A stretch of DNA of 45,719 nucleotides, from IMG/VR virus record IMGVR_UViG_3300005253_000027, positions 1-45,719 of that record, one strand, 5' to 3'. Source of the DNA: a virus. The stretch's first letter is position 1. The number at the start of each line of letters is the position of its first letter. Below the pieces are notes generated by a model that saw nothing but the letters and a program-made list of their open reading frames with translations, had not been told where the DNA came from and did no database searches. This document shows, piece by piece, positions 12,996 to 19,782 of the stretch. Position numbers and translations under genes: made by a program.

Positions 12996-13490
12996 CTAAA
13001 AATTAGTATTTGCAAATTCTTTGAAATGTTTCTTGGCGGCCACATCATAAGTCTTTGCCGCTTCATGTTCATCTAGGAAGCATCCCAGATGTATTTTCTT
13101 TTTGTTCACTCTGATATCCGCCTGCCATTTCCGTGTTGGGGGGAACCAACTCACTCCTTTGTACCGGCTACTGCTGTTGTTGTAAGATTGTGAGTTTTGC
13201 ATGTTTTGCATACAGGTACATACACGCAAATTCTCCTTTCGGTTGTTTAGTTGGTCGTGGTTAATGTGGTCCACCTGCAACCCTCTTGGGCAAGACATGA
13301 TTTGTCGGTGCATGAAAATGGTGTACTGTTTTTTTAGAAACGGACAGTAACAACTACGCACAGCAACAAATGTATTCAAGTTTTTTGCACGACAGCATCT
13401 TGCTGCTTGCCACGAGAAGTGATTCAAGGAAGCGTAATCTTCGTTATCGACAACTGCATAAAAACCTTGTGTGAGTTTAATCCGTTTCAT
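12996..13490 (-). CDS. HNH homing endonuclease with AP2 domain, 164 aa
   Basis: ATG 13490 (MKRIKLTQGFYAVVD) has a GGAG site. The HNH core reads MHRQIMSCPRGLQVDHINHD then NNRKENLRVCT. The C-terminal part (SRYKGVSWFPPTRKWQADIR, LGCFLDEHEAAKTYDVAAKK) is an AP2/ERF DNA-binding domain. This pair is a well-known free-standing phage homing endonuclease type. It would cut a related phage genome lacking the insert. It sits between intact genes and brings its own leader with an inverted repeat. Confidence 0.92.
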   Translation of the reverse strand: MKRIKLTQGFYAVVDNEDYASLNHFSWQAARCCRAKNLNTFVAVRSCYCPFLKKQYTIFMHRQIMSCPRGLQVDHINHDQLNNRKENLRVCTCMQNMQNSQSYNNSSSRYKGVSWFPPTRKWQADIRVNKKKIHLGCFLDEHEAAKTYDVAAKKHFKEFANTNF

Positions 13491-13520
13491 AGCAAAAGCT
13501 CCAAAACCCACCGGCCTACG

Positions 13521-13582
13521 GCTTTGGCAAGCTGCGGTGCAGGCCAGTAGGTTTAAGTTCTTTTGATTGTGCCTGCCAAAGC
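13521..13582 (-). promoter_or_regulatory. Leader inverted repeat of the HNH-AP2 gene
   Basis: GCTTTGGCA (13521-13529) pairs perfectly with TGCCAAAGC (13574-13582) and encloses a further CCTAC/GTAGG pair. It lies upstream of the 13490 start. The design matches the leaders of the other two HNH genes although the sequences differ. Confidence 0.55.
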
Positions 13583-13617
13583 TCATAAGGGTAACTTACC
13601 AATCTGAAAGGAACCTG

Positions 13618-14613
13618 TCAATACTCTATCTTAGTGTGTGGAATACGATTACTGGCGACGGCGGTAATCAATGTTTTACCAAAGTCCTCCGTCATTCCCA
13701 TACCTGTCAGCATCACCAATATCTCTTGATGGATTTTCCGTCGATGGTCGATGTTTGCAATACGTAATTGCTTGGCGGCTTCTTGCTCAGCGAGCCTTGA
13801 TTCCTCCGCTCGACGTTCTTGGCGAAGTGCCTGTTCTCGTTCTTCTGTTTTAGCGGCGGCTTCGTCCTTGGCCCGCTGGACGTCGGCGATGCGGCGGTTC
13901 TCGGCGTCAACGAGGGCCTGCTTGCAGGCGTTCTCGGCATTAACTGCCGCTAGAGCCGCTGCTTCCTCTTGCCTTTGTCGCTTGTTTTCGGCGTCCCTAA
14001 GAGTCTGTTCAGCCTTGGCAATAGTAGCGAGTCGCCTCTTCTCCGTGTCAATCAATACTTGCTCGACTGCTGCTTTCGCTTTCTTCTTGGCTTCCTCGGC
14101 GATACGTGCTTCACGTTCTTTACGGTCGAACTCTGCCTCTTTCGCGTCAAGTTTGGCTTGCTTCTCGGTCAATTTGGCCTGTTCGGCGTCGAACTCTGCC
14201 TGCTTTGCTTCTTGTTCGCAGATTTCCTCTTGCATCCCCCGTGCTTCTATCTCTTCCGCGGCCTTCTTCTCGGCATCCTTGATTTCTCTCAAGGGTTTAT
14301 CGTGGAACTCAATCATTTCCTCGATGCCGGTAATTATGTCATTTTTGGTCCTGTCCCATTCCTTGCAATACTTCAACGCCTCAGCCTTGCCCGTTTTGTG
14401 GAGTTCAGATACTGGGGCCTTTAGAGTTCTCAAGTAAGCTACCCAACTCCGAGCGTCCTTGTTACCCTGCTTGTCTTTGTAGTCGAAAGCAAGTAGTGCG
14501 CTCTTTTCTTTCGCCTCTCGTATCTTGGCCTTGAGGGGATCGAATACCGACAATTCCATCGGCATATCTACCGCATCTACCACTTCTGATTCAGCTATCT
14601 CTTTCGTTTCCAT
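13618..14613 (-). CDS. Long coiled-coil protein, about 331 aa
   Basis: ATG 14613 lies behind AAGGAG; TTG 14619 at closer spacing is an alternative. The N-terminal part (VFDPLKAKIREAKEKSALLA, DYKDKQGNKDARSWVAYLRT, then MIEFHDKPLREIKDAEKKAAE) matches a family of phage coil proteins usually found beside recombination genes. Residues 120-290 are a very long Ala/Glu/Lys-rich coil; residues 295-331 form a small C-terminal domain (ILVMLTGMGMTEDFGKTLIT). A role near the SSB-like protein in DNA metabolism is plausible but unproven. Confidence 0.8.
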   Translation of the reverse strand: METKEIAESEVVDAVDMPMELSVFDPLKAKIREAKEKSALLAFDYKDKQGNKDARSWVAYLRTLKAPVSELHKTGKAEALKYCKEWDRTKNDIITGIEEMIEFHDKPLREIKDAEKKAAEEIEARGMQEEICEQEAKQAEFDAEQAKLTEKQAKLDAKEAEFDRKEREARIAEEAKKKAKAAVEQVLIDTEKRRLATIAKAEQTLRDAENKRQRQEEAAALAAVNAENACKQALVDAENRRIADVQRAKDEAAAKTEEREQALRQERRAEESRLAEQEAAKQLRIANIDHRRKIHQEILVMLTGMGMTEDFGKTLITAVASNRIPHTKIEY

Positions 14614-14821
14614 GTTCAATATTACTCCTTCCCATTCGTATATTCCTTCTACGCTTCTCCGCCGCTAAAGACTTTGGCACACACCGCACACGCCCATCTA
14701 CCACTTCCATTGGAATTCCCCCACCACCGGGGAAGTCTACGTACTCACCCGTTCTCTCGGCGTGTCTCAGTCTCTCGTGGCGGTGGTCTTGCTGGTCTTT
14801 CGTTTTCGGTTGGGGGTTCAT
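14591..14821 (-). CDS. Hypothetical polar protein, 76 aa
   Basis: ATG 14821 overlaps the previous stop (ATGA), so the longer upstream frame is rejected. The product (MNPQPKTKDQQDHRHERLRH...) is rich in Arg, His and Gln. It has a short motif VDFPGGGGIPMEVVDGRVRC followed by a basic helix (SLAAEKRRRNIRMGRSN) that could bind nucleic acid. The GGGG loop is notable but not a known nucleotide-binding motif. Confidence 0.65.
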   Translation of the reverse strand: MNPQPKTKDQQDHRHERLRHAERTGEYVDFPGGGGIPMEVVDGRVRCVPKSLAAEKRRRNIRMGRSNIEHGNERDS

Positions 14822-15141
14822 TTCGGCTTCTTGTCGGGCGATAATACTTTCATCAACGTTTGCATTTGTTCGATGTCCTCTTTCGATGTCGAATCTTTGA
14901 GTTGGAGGCGGTTTACCTTGGCTAGTAAGCCTTCGGTGAACTCTAGGGCTTCCGTAAGGACATGCTGCTTGCGCTGAAGTTCGGATCTGTGCTCTCTCCA
15001 TATTTGAGTCACGTCAAGATATTTATTGTACTCGTCCTCCTCTAACAAAAACATCTTTCGCGGCGTTGCCGGACATCCTTCTGGAACAAAACACTTCAAT
15101 GTGTTTTCATCAATCTTATTCAATATCGCTATCTGATACAT
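14818..15141 (-). CDS. Hypothetical protein, 107 aa
   Basis: It starts inside the end of the previous gene (26-base overlap) and ends in an ATGA overlap with the next. An N-terminal beta region (MYQIAILNKIDENTLKCFVP) is followed by two long helices (VTQIWREHRSELQRKQHVLT; SKEDIEQMQTLMKVLS). The fold could be a small coiled-coil dimer. No family was recognised. Confidence 0.65.
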   Translation of the reverse strand: MYQIAILNKIDENTLKCFVPEGCPATPRKMFLLEEDEYNKYLDVTQIWREHRSELQRKQHVLTEALEFTEGLLAKVNRLQLKDSTSKEDIEQMQTLMKVLSPDKKPK

Positions 15142-15478
15142 TCGCAGTACCCCCTTCCTCCTCTCTCGGCTTCACCGTCACCTCGGGTTGCCGGTCGATG
15201 AGCCTTTTTCTCTTTACACGGCCGGCAAGGAAGCCTTCGATATATGCCTGGGCAAGCTCCTTGGTTGGGTAAGACTCTAAAGTTCTTACGGCAGCAATGT
15301 CTACTTTTCCGCCACCCCCAAAGTGCATCTTCCATATTTCATCTACGCCCCAAAAACCGAAATACGGCGTGATGGTTAACTGTGCCAAGGCATCGCTAAT
15401 CTTTACTGTTTTGTCGCCTACACGGAATTTGATTTCGCACGGGATGTCTTCTTTGGGATATTTCATACCCTCGGCCAT
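15116..15478 (-). CDS. Hypothetical protein, 120 aa
   Basis: ATG 15478 (MAEGMKYPKEDIPCEIKFRV) is preferred because an AAAGG site precedes it; an in-frame ATG lies at 15535. The mixed sequence has a Gly loop (MHFGGGGKVDIAAVRT), a helix (PTKELAQAYIEGFLAGRVKR) and an acidic tail (EEEGGTANVSDSDIE). The long overlap with the gene before it (about 80 bases) is unusual for this phage and may reflect a late frameshift in that gene. Confidence 0.6.
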   Translation of the reverse strand: MAEGMKYPKEDIPCEIKFRVGDKTVKISDALAQLTITPYFGFWGVDEIWKMHFGGGGKVDIAAVRTLESYPTKELAQAYIEGFLAGRVKRKRLIDRQPEVTVKPREEEGGTANVSDSDIE

Positions 15479-15728
15479 TTCTATTCTGCCTTTCTTTCTT
15501 CGGTTCCCGGTTTCCGGTTCCCGATTCCTTTTCATCTTCCACTCGCGGCGGCAAGTCCAGTGCCGCTTTCATAGCGCCGAGCATTTCATGCTTACCATCA
15601 GTGAATATGACCTCTTGGAACCAGAGATTATCTACCTGGGTCCGCTTCTTGACGGTCTTGATTGTGAGATCGTACCCGCCCGTACCTTGATCTACTTCCA
15701 TGCCTAGAATGTCTAGTATTGATGTCAT
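15396..15728 (-). CDS. Hypothetical protein carrying the GAMKAALDLPPR motif, 110 aa
   Basis: The first 65 residues (MTSILDILGMEVDQGTGGYD..., LWFQEVIFTDGKHEM) look like a compact alpha/beta domain and end in LGAMKAALDLPPR. That motif is also in the 16784 gene, and the DNA is almost identical there (see repeat). After it the sequence becomes low-complexity and basic and overlaps the next gene by about 80 bases, so the C-terminus may be a read-through of a frame that once stopped earlier. Confidence 0.6.
   Translation of the reverse strand: MTSILDILGMEVDQGTGGYDLTIKTVKKRTQVDNLWFQEVIFTDGKHEMLGAMKAALDLPPRVEDEKESGTGNREPKKERQNRNGRGYEISQRRHPVRNQIPCRRQNSKD
15546..15582. repeat. 37-base repeat, copy 1
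   Basis: CGGCGGCAAGTCCAG followed by T then GCCGCTTTCATAGCGCCGAGC matches 16689..16725 with one mismatch. In both places the minus strand encodes LGAMKAALDLPPR in frame, so an exchanged coding module, not chance, is likely. Confidence 0.85.
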
Positions 15729-15758
15729 TTGATACTCACTTTCTGTATCCTGTCCTTC

Positions 15759-15873
15759 CTAAAAAAGCTGGTCGCCCTCCGTGGCGTACTCGTCAATCAT
15801 TTTACCAAACCGGTTTTTTTGACAGCACTCAAGAGTCTCCAGTCTACGCTTGACATTGTATTCCGTGATCCAT
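15759..15873 (-). pseudogene. Small gene with probable one-base frameshift
   Basis: ATG 15873 follows an AAAGGTGG site but runs into a stop after 10 codons. One base over, an open frame reads ITEYNVKRRLETLECC, then QKNRFGKMIDEYATEGDQLF to a stop at 15761, and looks coding. Removing one G in ATGGATC would join start and frame into a 37-residue protein. It may be an assembly error or decay; translation could also restart at the internal ATG (MIDEYATEGDQLF). Confidence 0.4.
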
Positions 15874-15902
15874 CACCTGCTACCACCTTTCTTCAAGTTC
15901 AA

Positions 15903-16231
<329 letters not shown>

Positions 16232-16244
<13 letters not shown>

Positions 16245-16561
16245 GCGACCGCTCCCATCATCGCTTGCCCAGCCGCTTTGCTCATCGGAATTATTTCAAT
16301 AGCTTCTGTTAATTCGATATGAGGCACGGGCACACTGATTTTCGAGTTGACTAAATCGACACCATCCATCGCCACTTGGCTCAAACTGCATGCGCCTTGC
16401 CATGACCACAGTCGTCGTGCATTCTTGAGCACCACTTCTTTGCCCTCTCGGCTTTCCAGTGTTCCGAAATGCACACCCGCCGAATACGTTCGCACTAAAA
16501 CGAGACCGCCTAACTTGACTGCCTCCACGTACTGCACATCATCAATCACTACTGTCTTCAT
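16232..16561 (-). CDS. DUF6948-like protein, 109 aa
   Basis: ATG 16561 (MKTVVIDDVQYVEAVK) is preferred. The body reads VLVRTYSAGVHFGTLESREGKEVVLKN with ARRLWSWQGACSLSQVAMDG and ELTEAIEIIPMSKAA, a pattern I associate with a domain of unknown function found in phages and bacteria (DUF6948 by memory; not verified). Its last codons overlap the start of the Gly-Tyr repeat protein, and from memory such proteins are often followed by glycine-repeat proteins. The pair may be one functional unit. Confidence 0.6.
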
Positions 16562-16613
16562 TTTGTCTCCAATCTTCATCAAGTTCATGGTTACGTGTCT
16601 TGGCCCCGTCCGG

Positions 16614-16784
16614 CTAAAACATTTCTTCTTCTGATTCCGGGTCGTCGGGCAACGTGTCATGTTCTGTTGCAAAAGGTTCCTCGCTTCTCGGCGGCAAGTC
16701 CAGGGCCGCTTTCATAGCGCCGAGCCCAAGGGCCGTCAGCACCGGCTCTACGCATCCGTCTATTGCTTTGTCGTGGTCGTACAT
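16614..16784 (-). CDS. Small acidic protein with the GAMKAALDLPPR motif, 56 aa
   Basis: ATG 16784 has a strong AAGGGG site. The product starts MYDHDKAIDGCVEPVLTALG, contains LGLGAMKAALDLPPR and ends with a strongly acidic tail (LPDDPESEEEMF). The motif and its DNA are shared with the 15728 gene. It may be a peptide that binds a partner through the common helix. It overlaps the end of the YopX gene by 25 bases. Confidence 0.7.
   Translation of the reverse strand: MYDHDKAIDGCVEPVLTALGLGAMKAALDLPPRSEEPFATEHDTLPDDPESEEEMF
16689..16725. repeat. 37-base repeat, copy 2
   Basis: Matches 15546..15582 with one mismatch; see that entry. Confidence 0.85.
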
Positions 16785-17236
16785 TGTGATTCCCCTTCGA
16801 GGAGTTCCGGGTTCTCGTGGACGTTTCCGATGACTTCATGGTTGTAATTACAATTAGTCAATTTCCCGTAATTATATAAGCCGTAGATGTGGTGGTGGAT
16901 ATGTTTGCCCATTTTCTCTTTGCGATGAATATGCCATCCAGAACATGTCCCATCCCACCATTCAACTACCATATTCTTTCCATCCATATATTTAAGAATA
17001 TCCCCCTCGTATATATCCTTGCCGTTCTTGTCCTTTAGGCCGGTGAATTGGCCGACGGTTTCGGGGAGGACTTCGACAAGACCAATAGCTCGACATGATT
17101 CTGGCTGGTTTATGGTTTCAGCTATTTGACCACGCGATCCCCAAATGTAAACTTTTTTCCAATCTCTACTGGGTAACACGTATCCAAACTCCCATTCACC
17201 ATTCTTAAGCTTGCCTCTAAATAGTATCTCTCTCAT
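16760..17236 (-). CDS. YopX-family protein, 158 aa
   Basis: ATG 17236 (MREILFRGKLKNGEWEFGYV) overlaps the previous stop by ATGA. The sequence has the family hallmarks: ILFRGK at the start, PETVGQFTGLKDKNGKDIYEGDIL near residue 65, and VEWWDGTCSGW after it. YopX proteins are common in Gram-positive and Gram-negative phages and prophages; the function is unknown, with a beta-barrel (SH3-like) fold expected. It lies in the early block with other hypotheticals. Confidence 0.93.
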   Translation of the reverse strand: MREILFRGKLKNGEWEFGYVLPSRDWKKVYIWGSRGQIAETINQPESCRAIGLVEVLPETVGQFTGLKDKNGKDIYEGDILKYMDGKNMVVEWWDGTCSGWHIHRKEKMGKHIHHHIYGLYNYGKLTNCNYNHEVIGNVHENPELLEGESQCTTTTKQ

Positions 17237-17433
17237 TTCTTCTTCTCCATTTCGTTTGCCGCCGCCACCAGGAACCGGGCAAACGGCCCCGTAACGAACT
17301 CGACAACGATCCTGTTCTTGCCCCGGCCGACGCAGCGTATGTGATACCACTCGGTAGCGTGTGTCGTCCGATCCCGCAGCGGCTTGCCGCCGATCATCGC
17401 TCGCTCCATCGACCATTTGCGTTTCTGCGGCAT
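17233..17433 (-). CDS. Hypothetical basic protein, 66 aa
   Basis: It starts MPQKRKWSMERAMIGGKPLR at 17433 and overlaps the YopX start (ATGA). The middle strand WYHIRCVGRGKNRIVVEFV is beta-like and the end is Lys-rich (ANEMEKKK), whose codons provide the AAGAAG ribosome site for YopX. No known family. Confidence 0.65.
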   Translation of the reverse strand: MPQKRKWSMERAMIGGKPLRDRTTHATEWYHIRCVGRGKNRIVVEFVTGPFARFLVAAANEMEKKK

Positions 17434-17434
17434 G

Positions 17435-17641
17435 TCACCCCCAAACTAAACCGGATGGGTTCGTTGCTTGAACTGTGCGAGTATTGCAATAGAGTACGAA
17501 CACATTTCCTTCTGCAATCCTGATAATCACGCCGGGCTGACAATCTTTGTGGCCGGCATTCCCTTGGGCGTGGCCTGGGATGTAAGTCACGGGATCCAAG
17601 TAGTTTTTGTCGGGATGTACTTCTCGGTCTTCAATTTTCAT
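17435..17641 (-). CDS. Conserved phage miniprotein, 68 aa
   Basis: The sequence runs MKIEDREVHPDKNYLDPVTY, then IPGHAQGNAGHKDCQPGVII and TNPSGLVWG. The pattern DPVTY.P.HA.G.A.H.DC..G.....V.....L.WG recurs in many phage hypotheticals and predicts a small beta barrel with conserved His and Cys that might bind metal. It overlaps the upstream gene end at 17638 (ATGA). Confidence 0.75.
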   Translation of the reverse strand: MKIEDREVHPDKNYLDPVTYIPGHAQGNAGHKDCQPGVIIRIAEGNVFVLYCNTRTVQATNPSGLVWG

Positions 17642-18000
17642 TTCTTCACCTTCGCTTGAGCGACAACTATTTGGGCACGAGACATTGTCGATTCCCAGGC
17701 AACAAGACTGTCGCCTTTAAGCATCGCAACTGCTTCGCAGAGGTCGCCTGATAATTCTTCGCACGCTGTCACCAGGGCGTCGACGGTCTTCTGGTCCTTG
17801 TTGTAGGTTTCAATCACTTCCACCTGAACACCGTCAATGACGGGCCGAATCAGTAAGACGTCCAAGTACTCCGAGACTTCTTTCATTGTCCGTCGACAAA
17901 AGATACATTCTGGCGTATCACACATTTCGCCTTCCAGATCCAAGCAGCCTTGGCATATATTTATATGAAACTGCGTGGTCGGTGTGTGTTCGTCTGGCAT
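17638..18000 (-). CDS. Zinc-cluster plus helical protein, 120 aa
   Basis: Cys-rich N-terminus (ICQGCLDLEGEMCDTPECIFCRR, residues 14-37) predicts a zinc knuckle. Residues 40-120 have a mixed and then helical region (TVDALVTACEELSGDLCEAV). The stop overlaps the next start. It might tether a helical partner through the zinc site; this is inference only. Confidence 0.65.
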   Translation of the reverse strand: MPDEHTPTTQFHINICQGCLDLEGEMCDTPECIFCRRTMKEVSEYLDVLLIRPVIDGVQVEVIETYNKDQKTVDALVTACEELSGDLCEAVAMLKGDSLVAWESTMSRAQIVVAQAKVKK

Positions 18001-18014
18001 AATCTTATCCTTAA

Positions 18015-18164
18015 TCAGTGTGTTTTACGAGTTATAATCTCGGCCACTTTCTCTTGCAGAGCGGGAACTGTTTTGTATGTATCCACGAACCAGCCGTCAA
18101 CAGTCAATTGGTAGCTAGTATTGACGATCTCAATTTTTATATCAATTGTCGCATACACTGACAT
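18015..18164 (-). CDS. Hypothetical protein, 49 aa
   Basis: ATG 18164 is at ideal spacing from AAGGAG; an ATG 6 bases upstream is too close. The product (MSVYATIDIKIEIVNTSYQL...) is a beta strand pair with a short helix (VPALQEKVAEIITRK). Its leader carries the hairpin with loop ACGGAA and is a candidate CsrA target. Confidence 0.65.
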   Translation of the reverse strand: MSVYATIDIKIEIVNTSYQLTVDGWFVDTYKTVPALQEKVAEIITRKTH

Positions 18165-18179
18165 AATCATTCTCCTTAT

Positions 18180-18195
18180 GGGCCTTCCGTGGCCC
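18180..18195 (-). promoter_or_regulatory. Leader hairpin with ACGGAA loop (candidate CsrA site)
   Basis: On the minus strand GGGCC-ACGGAA-GGCCC forms a 5-bp stem with a six-base loop holding ANGGA, the CsrA consensus core. It is followed after AUA by AAGGAG, the Shine-Dalgarno site of the 18164 gene, itself an ANGGA match. This is a diverged copy of the module at 18867 and 19700. Confidence 0.6.
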
Positions 18196-18207
18196 GGTTA
18201 CGGTCCG

Positions 18208-18366
18208 TCAGTGAGAGGTTGCCATATCACGGATTTCTTGTTCAAGTCCCGATATGCGTTCCTGTGAGATTTCCAACTTCCCGTCTATTGCACAGGCGGG
18301 GCAACTTACTTCGTCTGAGAATACCGGCACGAAGTCTTCGTGTAAATCACAAGCTTGCAGTGGCAT
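18208..18366 (-). CDS. Cys-pair helical protein, 52 aa
   Basis: ATG 18366 (MPLQACDLHEDFVPVFSDEV) has AAGGAG at 7-8 bases; ATG 18372 is too close. It has VSCPACAIDGK, then a coil (EISQERISGLEQEIRDMATS). It again has the Cys-pair-then-coil pattern seen at 11821 and 12303. The leader has a GCCC/GGGC hairpin but without a GGA loop. Confidence 0.65.
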   Translation of the reverse strand: MPLQACDLHEDFVPVFSDEVSCPACAIDGKLEISQERISGLEQEIRDMATSH

Positions 18367-18425
18367 AATCATACTCCTTTCCTGATAAGATGCCGCCCAA
18401 CGAGGGCCGGAGGCGACAAGAAACA

Positions 18426-18623
18426 TCAACGGGTTAAGGCTTTGGAATCCATAACTGCCTGGCTTGGATTGGCAGACTGTAACTCGGAACGTCGCTTGAT
18501 CCAATATTCCCCACTTTCTCCCTGAAACATAGGATCACCGGATGGAGCAAATCGAATGCGTGATAATAGCTCATAGTGACTCTTGCTGTCAATTTCTGCT
18601 TTAAGTTCTGGTGTTAAGTCCAT
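18426..18623 (-). CDS. Hypothetical protein, 65 aa
   Basis: ATG 18623 has an AAGGA site. The protein (MDLTPELKAEIDSKSHYELL...) begins with two helices and continues as MFQGESGEYWIKRRSELQSA. An opening LTPELK.EID..S...L....RFAP.GDP.F....G.YW pattern recalls a conserved phage miniprotein. The function is unknown. Confidence 0.7.
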   Translation of the reverse strand: MDLTPELKAEIDSKSHYELLSRIRFAPSGDPMFQGESGEYWIKRRSELQSANPSQAVMDSKALTR

Positions 18624-18641
18624 ATTCCTTGCCTCGCTTTC

Positions 18642-18869
18642 TTACTTAAATCCGCACTGTTCTCGAATCTGCGTAATGATATTATCCAGCGGCTCCACCA
18701 ACCAAGACTCGCGCCAAAGCTGTGTCTTTTTGCGGACTAGCTTGGTTATTGGATTGCCCGGGGTGCCTGAATCAAGGTTCATTGATTTCATAGTAGCTGT
18801 TTGACGTATTTCTCGCAGGCCGTCATAAATACGCTCGGCTTGCTTGATGCCGATAGGTTTATGTATCAT
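18642..18869 (-). CDS. Hypothetical protein, 75 aa, under a repeated leader
   Basis: ATG 18869 is the last base triplet of a 41-base leader shared exactly with the 19702 gene. The product (MIHKPIGIKQAERIYDGLRE...) is basic and helical with no known motif. The leader hairpin (loop AGGGAC) and AAGGGAG site suggest that its translation is regulated. Confidence 0.65.
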   Translation of the reverse strand: MIHKPIGIKQAERIYDGLREIRQTATMKSMNLDSGTPGNPITKLVRKKTQLWRESWLVEPLDNIITQIREQCGFK

Positions 18870-18907
18870 TTTCTCATACTCCCTTGGGCGTCCCTGCCCG
18901 GTCTACG
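18867..18907 (-). repeat. 41-base leader module, copy 1
   Basis: Identical to 19700..19740. On the minus strand it contains the stem GGGC-AGGGAC-GCCC (18899-18886), then CAAGGGAG and the ATG. Both the loop and the Shine-Dalgarno site match ANGGA, as in classic CsrA targets. The flanking sequences of the two copies differ, so the module itself is what was copied or conserved. Confidence 0.9.
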
Positions 18908-18924
18908 GTCCGTCTGGTTTGAGC

Positions 18925-19110
18925 TCACGGCTTGGCGTGTTGTGTTACGTGCCAGTCCTGCATCCTGCGAATGAGCCGATCCTCTGCCTCCGGCTTCAAG
19001 GTATCGGCGACGCCGGCTCGCATGGCATAACCGGCAGTTGCAGAGCCCGCTGCACATCCCATAGCGCACAATAGACAGACTAAGCTCATTATTACAATCG
19101 TCGTCTTCAT
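18925..19110 (-). CDS. Small predicted lipoprotein, 61 aa
   Basis: ATG 19110 has AAGGAG. MKTTIVIMSLVCLLCAMGC is a lipoprotein signal with lipobox CAMGC, leaving a mature chain of about 43 residues (AAGSATAGYAMRAGVADT...). The size recalls outer spanins, but it is not Pro-rich and sits in the early block, so host envelope modification or superinfection immunity is an alternative. A longer overlapping frame on the same strand is rejected. Confidence 0.7.
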   Translation of the reverse strand: MKTTIVIMSLVCLLCAMGCAAGSATAGYAMRAGVADTLKPEAEDRLIRRMQDWHVTQHAKP

Positions 19111-19205
19111 GGTTCTCTCCTTGATAGTAGGTTAAAGGTCGACTTCGTTCGGGAATTGCCACCAGCGTTTCAGGCATTTTCTCACCTCTCATATAGGGTT
19201 AAAAA

Positions 19206-19412
19206 CTACAACGATTGAGCGATATAATGCTCACGCACGGCAACCACGGCAAGCGCCCTTGTTTCGTGATACCCGCTATAACTCATATCGTATGTTTCGG
19301 CAAGCCAGGACCGCCGAGCACCTCTAACAATGCCAATTCTTTCATCACCGTAATAAACATGATATATTCCAATTATGTATTTTTGTATGCGTGTCTTGCT
19401 TAATACTGCCAT
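19206..19412 (-). CDS. Hypothetical protein, 68 aa
   Basis: ATG 19412 (MAVLSKTRIQKYIIGIYHVY) is preferred because ATAGGAG precedes it. It has a beta-rich first half (YHVYYGDERIGIVRG) and a helical end (TRALAVVAVREHYIAQSL). The ribosome site lies in the loop of an ACTTGA/TCAAGT hairpin. No known family. Confidence 0.65.
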   Translation of the reverse strand: MAVLSKTRIQKYIIGIYHVYYGDERIGIVRGARRSWLAETYDMSYSGYHETRALAVVAVREHYIAQSL

Positions 19413-19413
19413 G

Positions 19414-19438
19414 ACTTGATCTCCTATTCTATTCAAGT
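19414..19438 (-). promoter_or_regulatory. Hairpin displaying the ribosome site of the 19412 gene
   Basis: ACTTGA and TCAAGT (19414-19419 and 19433-19438) form a 6-bp stem with a 13-base loop that contains AUAGGAG on the minus strand. This would present GGA in a loop next to the start codon, a possible further CsrA-type site. Confidence 0.45.
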
Positions 19439-19456
19439 ATCGGCTTGATTCGAGGG

Positions 19457-19702
19457 CTAGTCGTCCCAAGTTTCAAATCGTTCGTTAGTGTCTACGTTTT
19501 TAGGCGCAAAGTGTGGGATACTAATGAGACTACCACCAAGACACCCGCATCGCACATATCCCAGATTGACGTCTATTACCATGCAGCCGTCCTGAGTCAA
19601 CACTCTACCACATAGCGGACAGTTTGCGCGGATTGATTCCACGTGTACGTTCACTGCGGGATATATCTTTGCTTTTGCGACCGTGATTCTTTTCTTTGCC
19701 AT
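19457..19702 (-). CDS. Zinc-ribbon protein, 81 aa, under a repeated leader
   Basis: It has NCPLCGRVLTQDGCMVIDV then YVRCGCLGG, one zinc ribbon, after a basic N-terminus (MAKKRITVAKAKIYPAVNVH). ATG 19702 is at the end of the second copy of the 41-base leader. It is probably co-regulated with the 18869 gene. Confidence 0.7.
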   Translation of the reverse strand: MAKKRITVAKAKIYPAVNVHVESIRANCPLCGRVLTQDGCMVIDVNLGYVRCGCLGGSLISIPHFAPKNVDTNERFETWDD

Positions 19703-19740
19703 TTTCTCATACTCCCTTGGGCGTCCCTGCCCGGTCTACG
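19700..19740 (-). repeat. 41-base leader module, copy 2
   Basis: Identical to 18867..18907 (hairpin loop AGGGAC, then AAGGGAG and ATG). Confidence 0.9.
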
Positions 19741-19782
19741 AATCCCGTCGAACGTAACTCCGGGCGGGGCGAGCGTGATTTA

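Noticed and set aside
18866-19192. 108-residue frame over the small lipoprotein
   Set aside because: Weak start site, and it covers a lipoprotein with a good ribosome site and lipobox in another frame.
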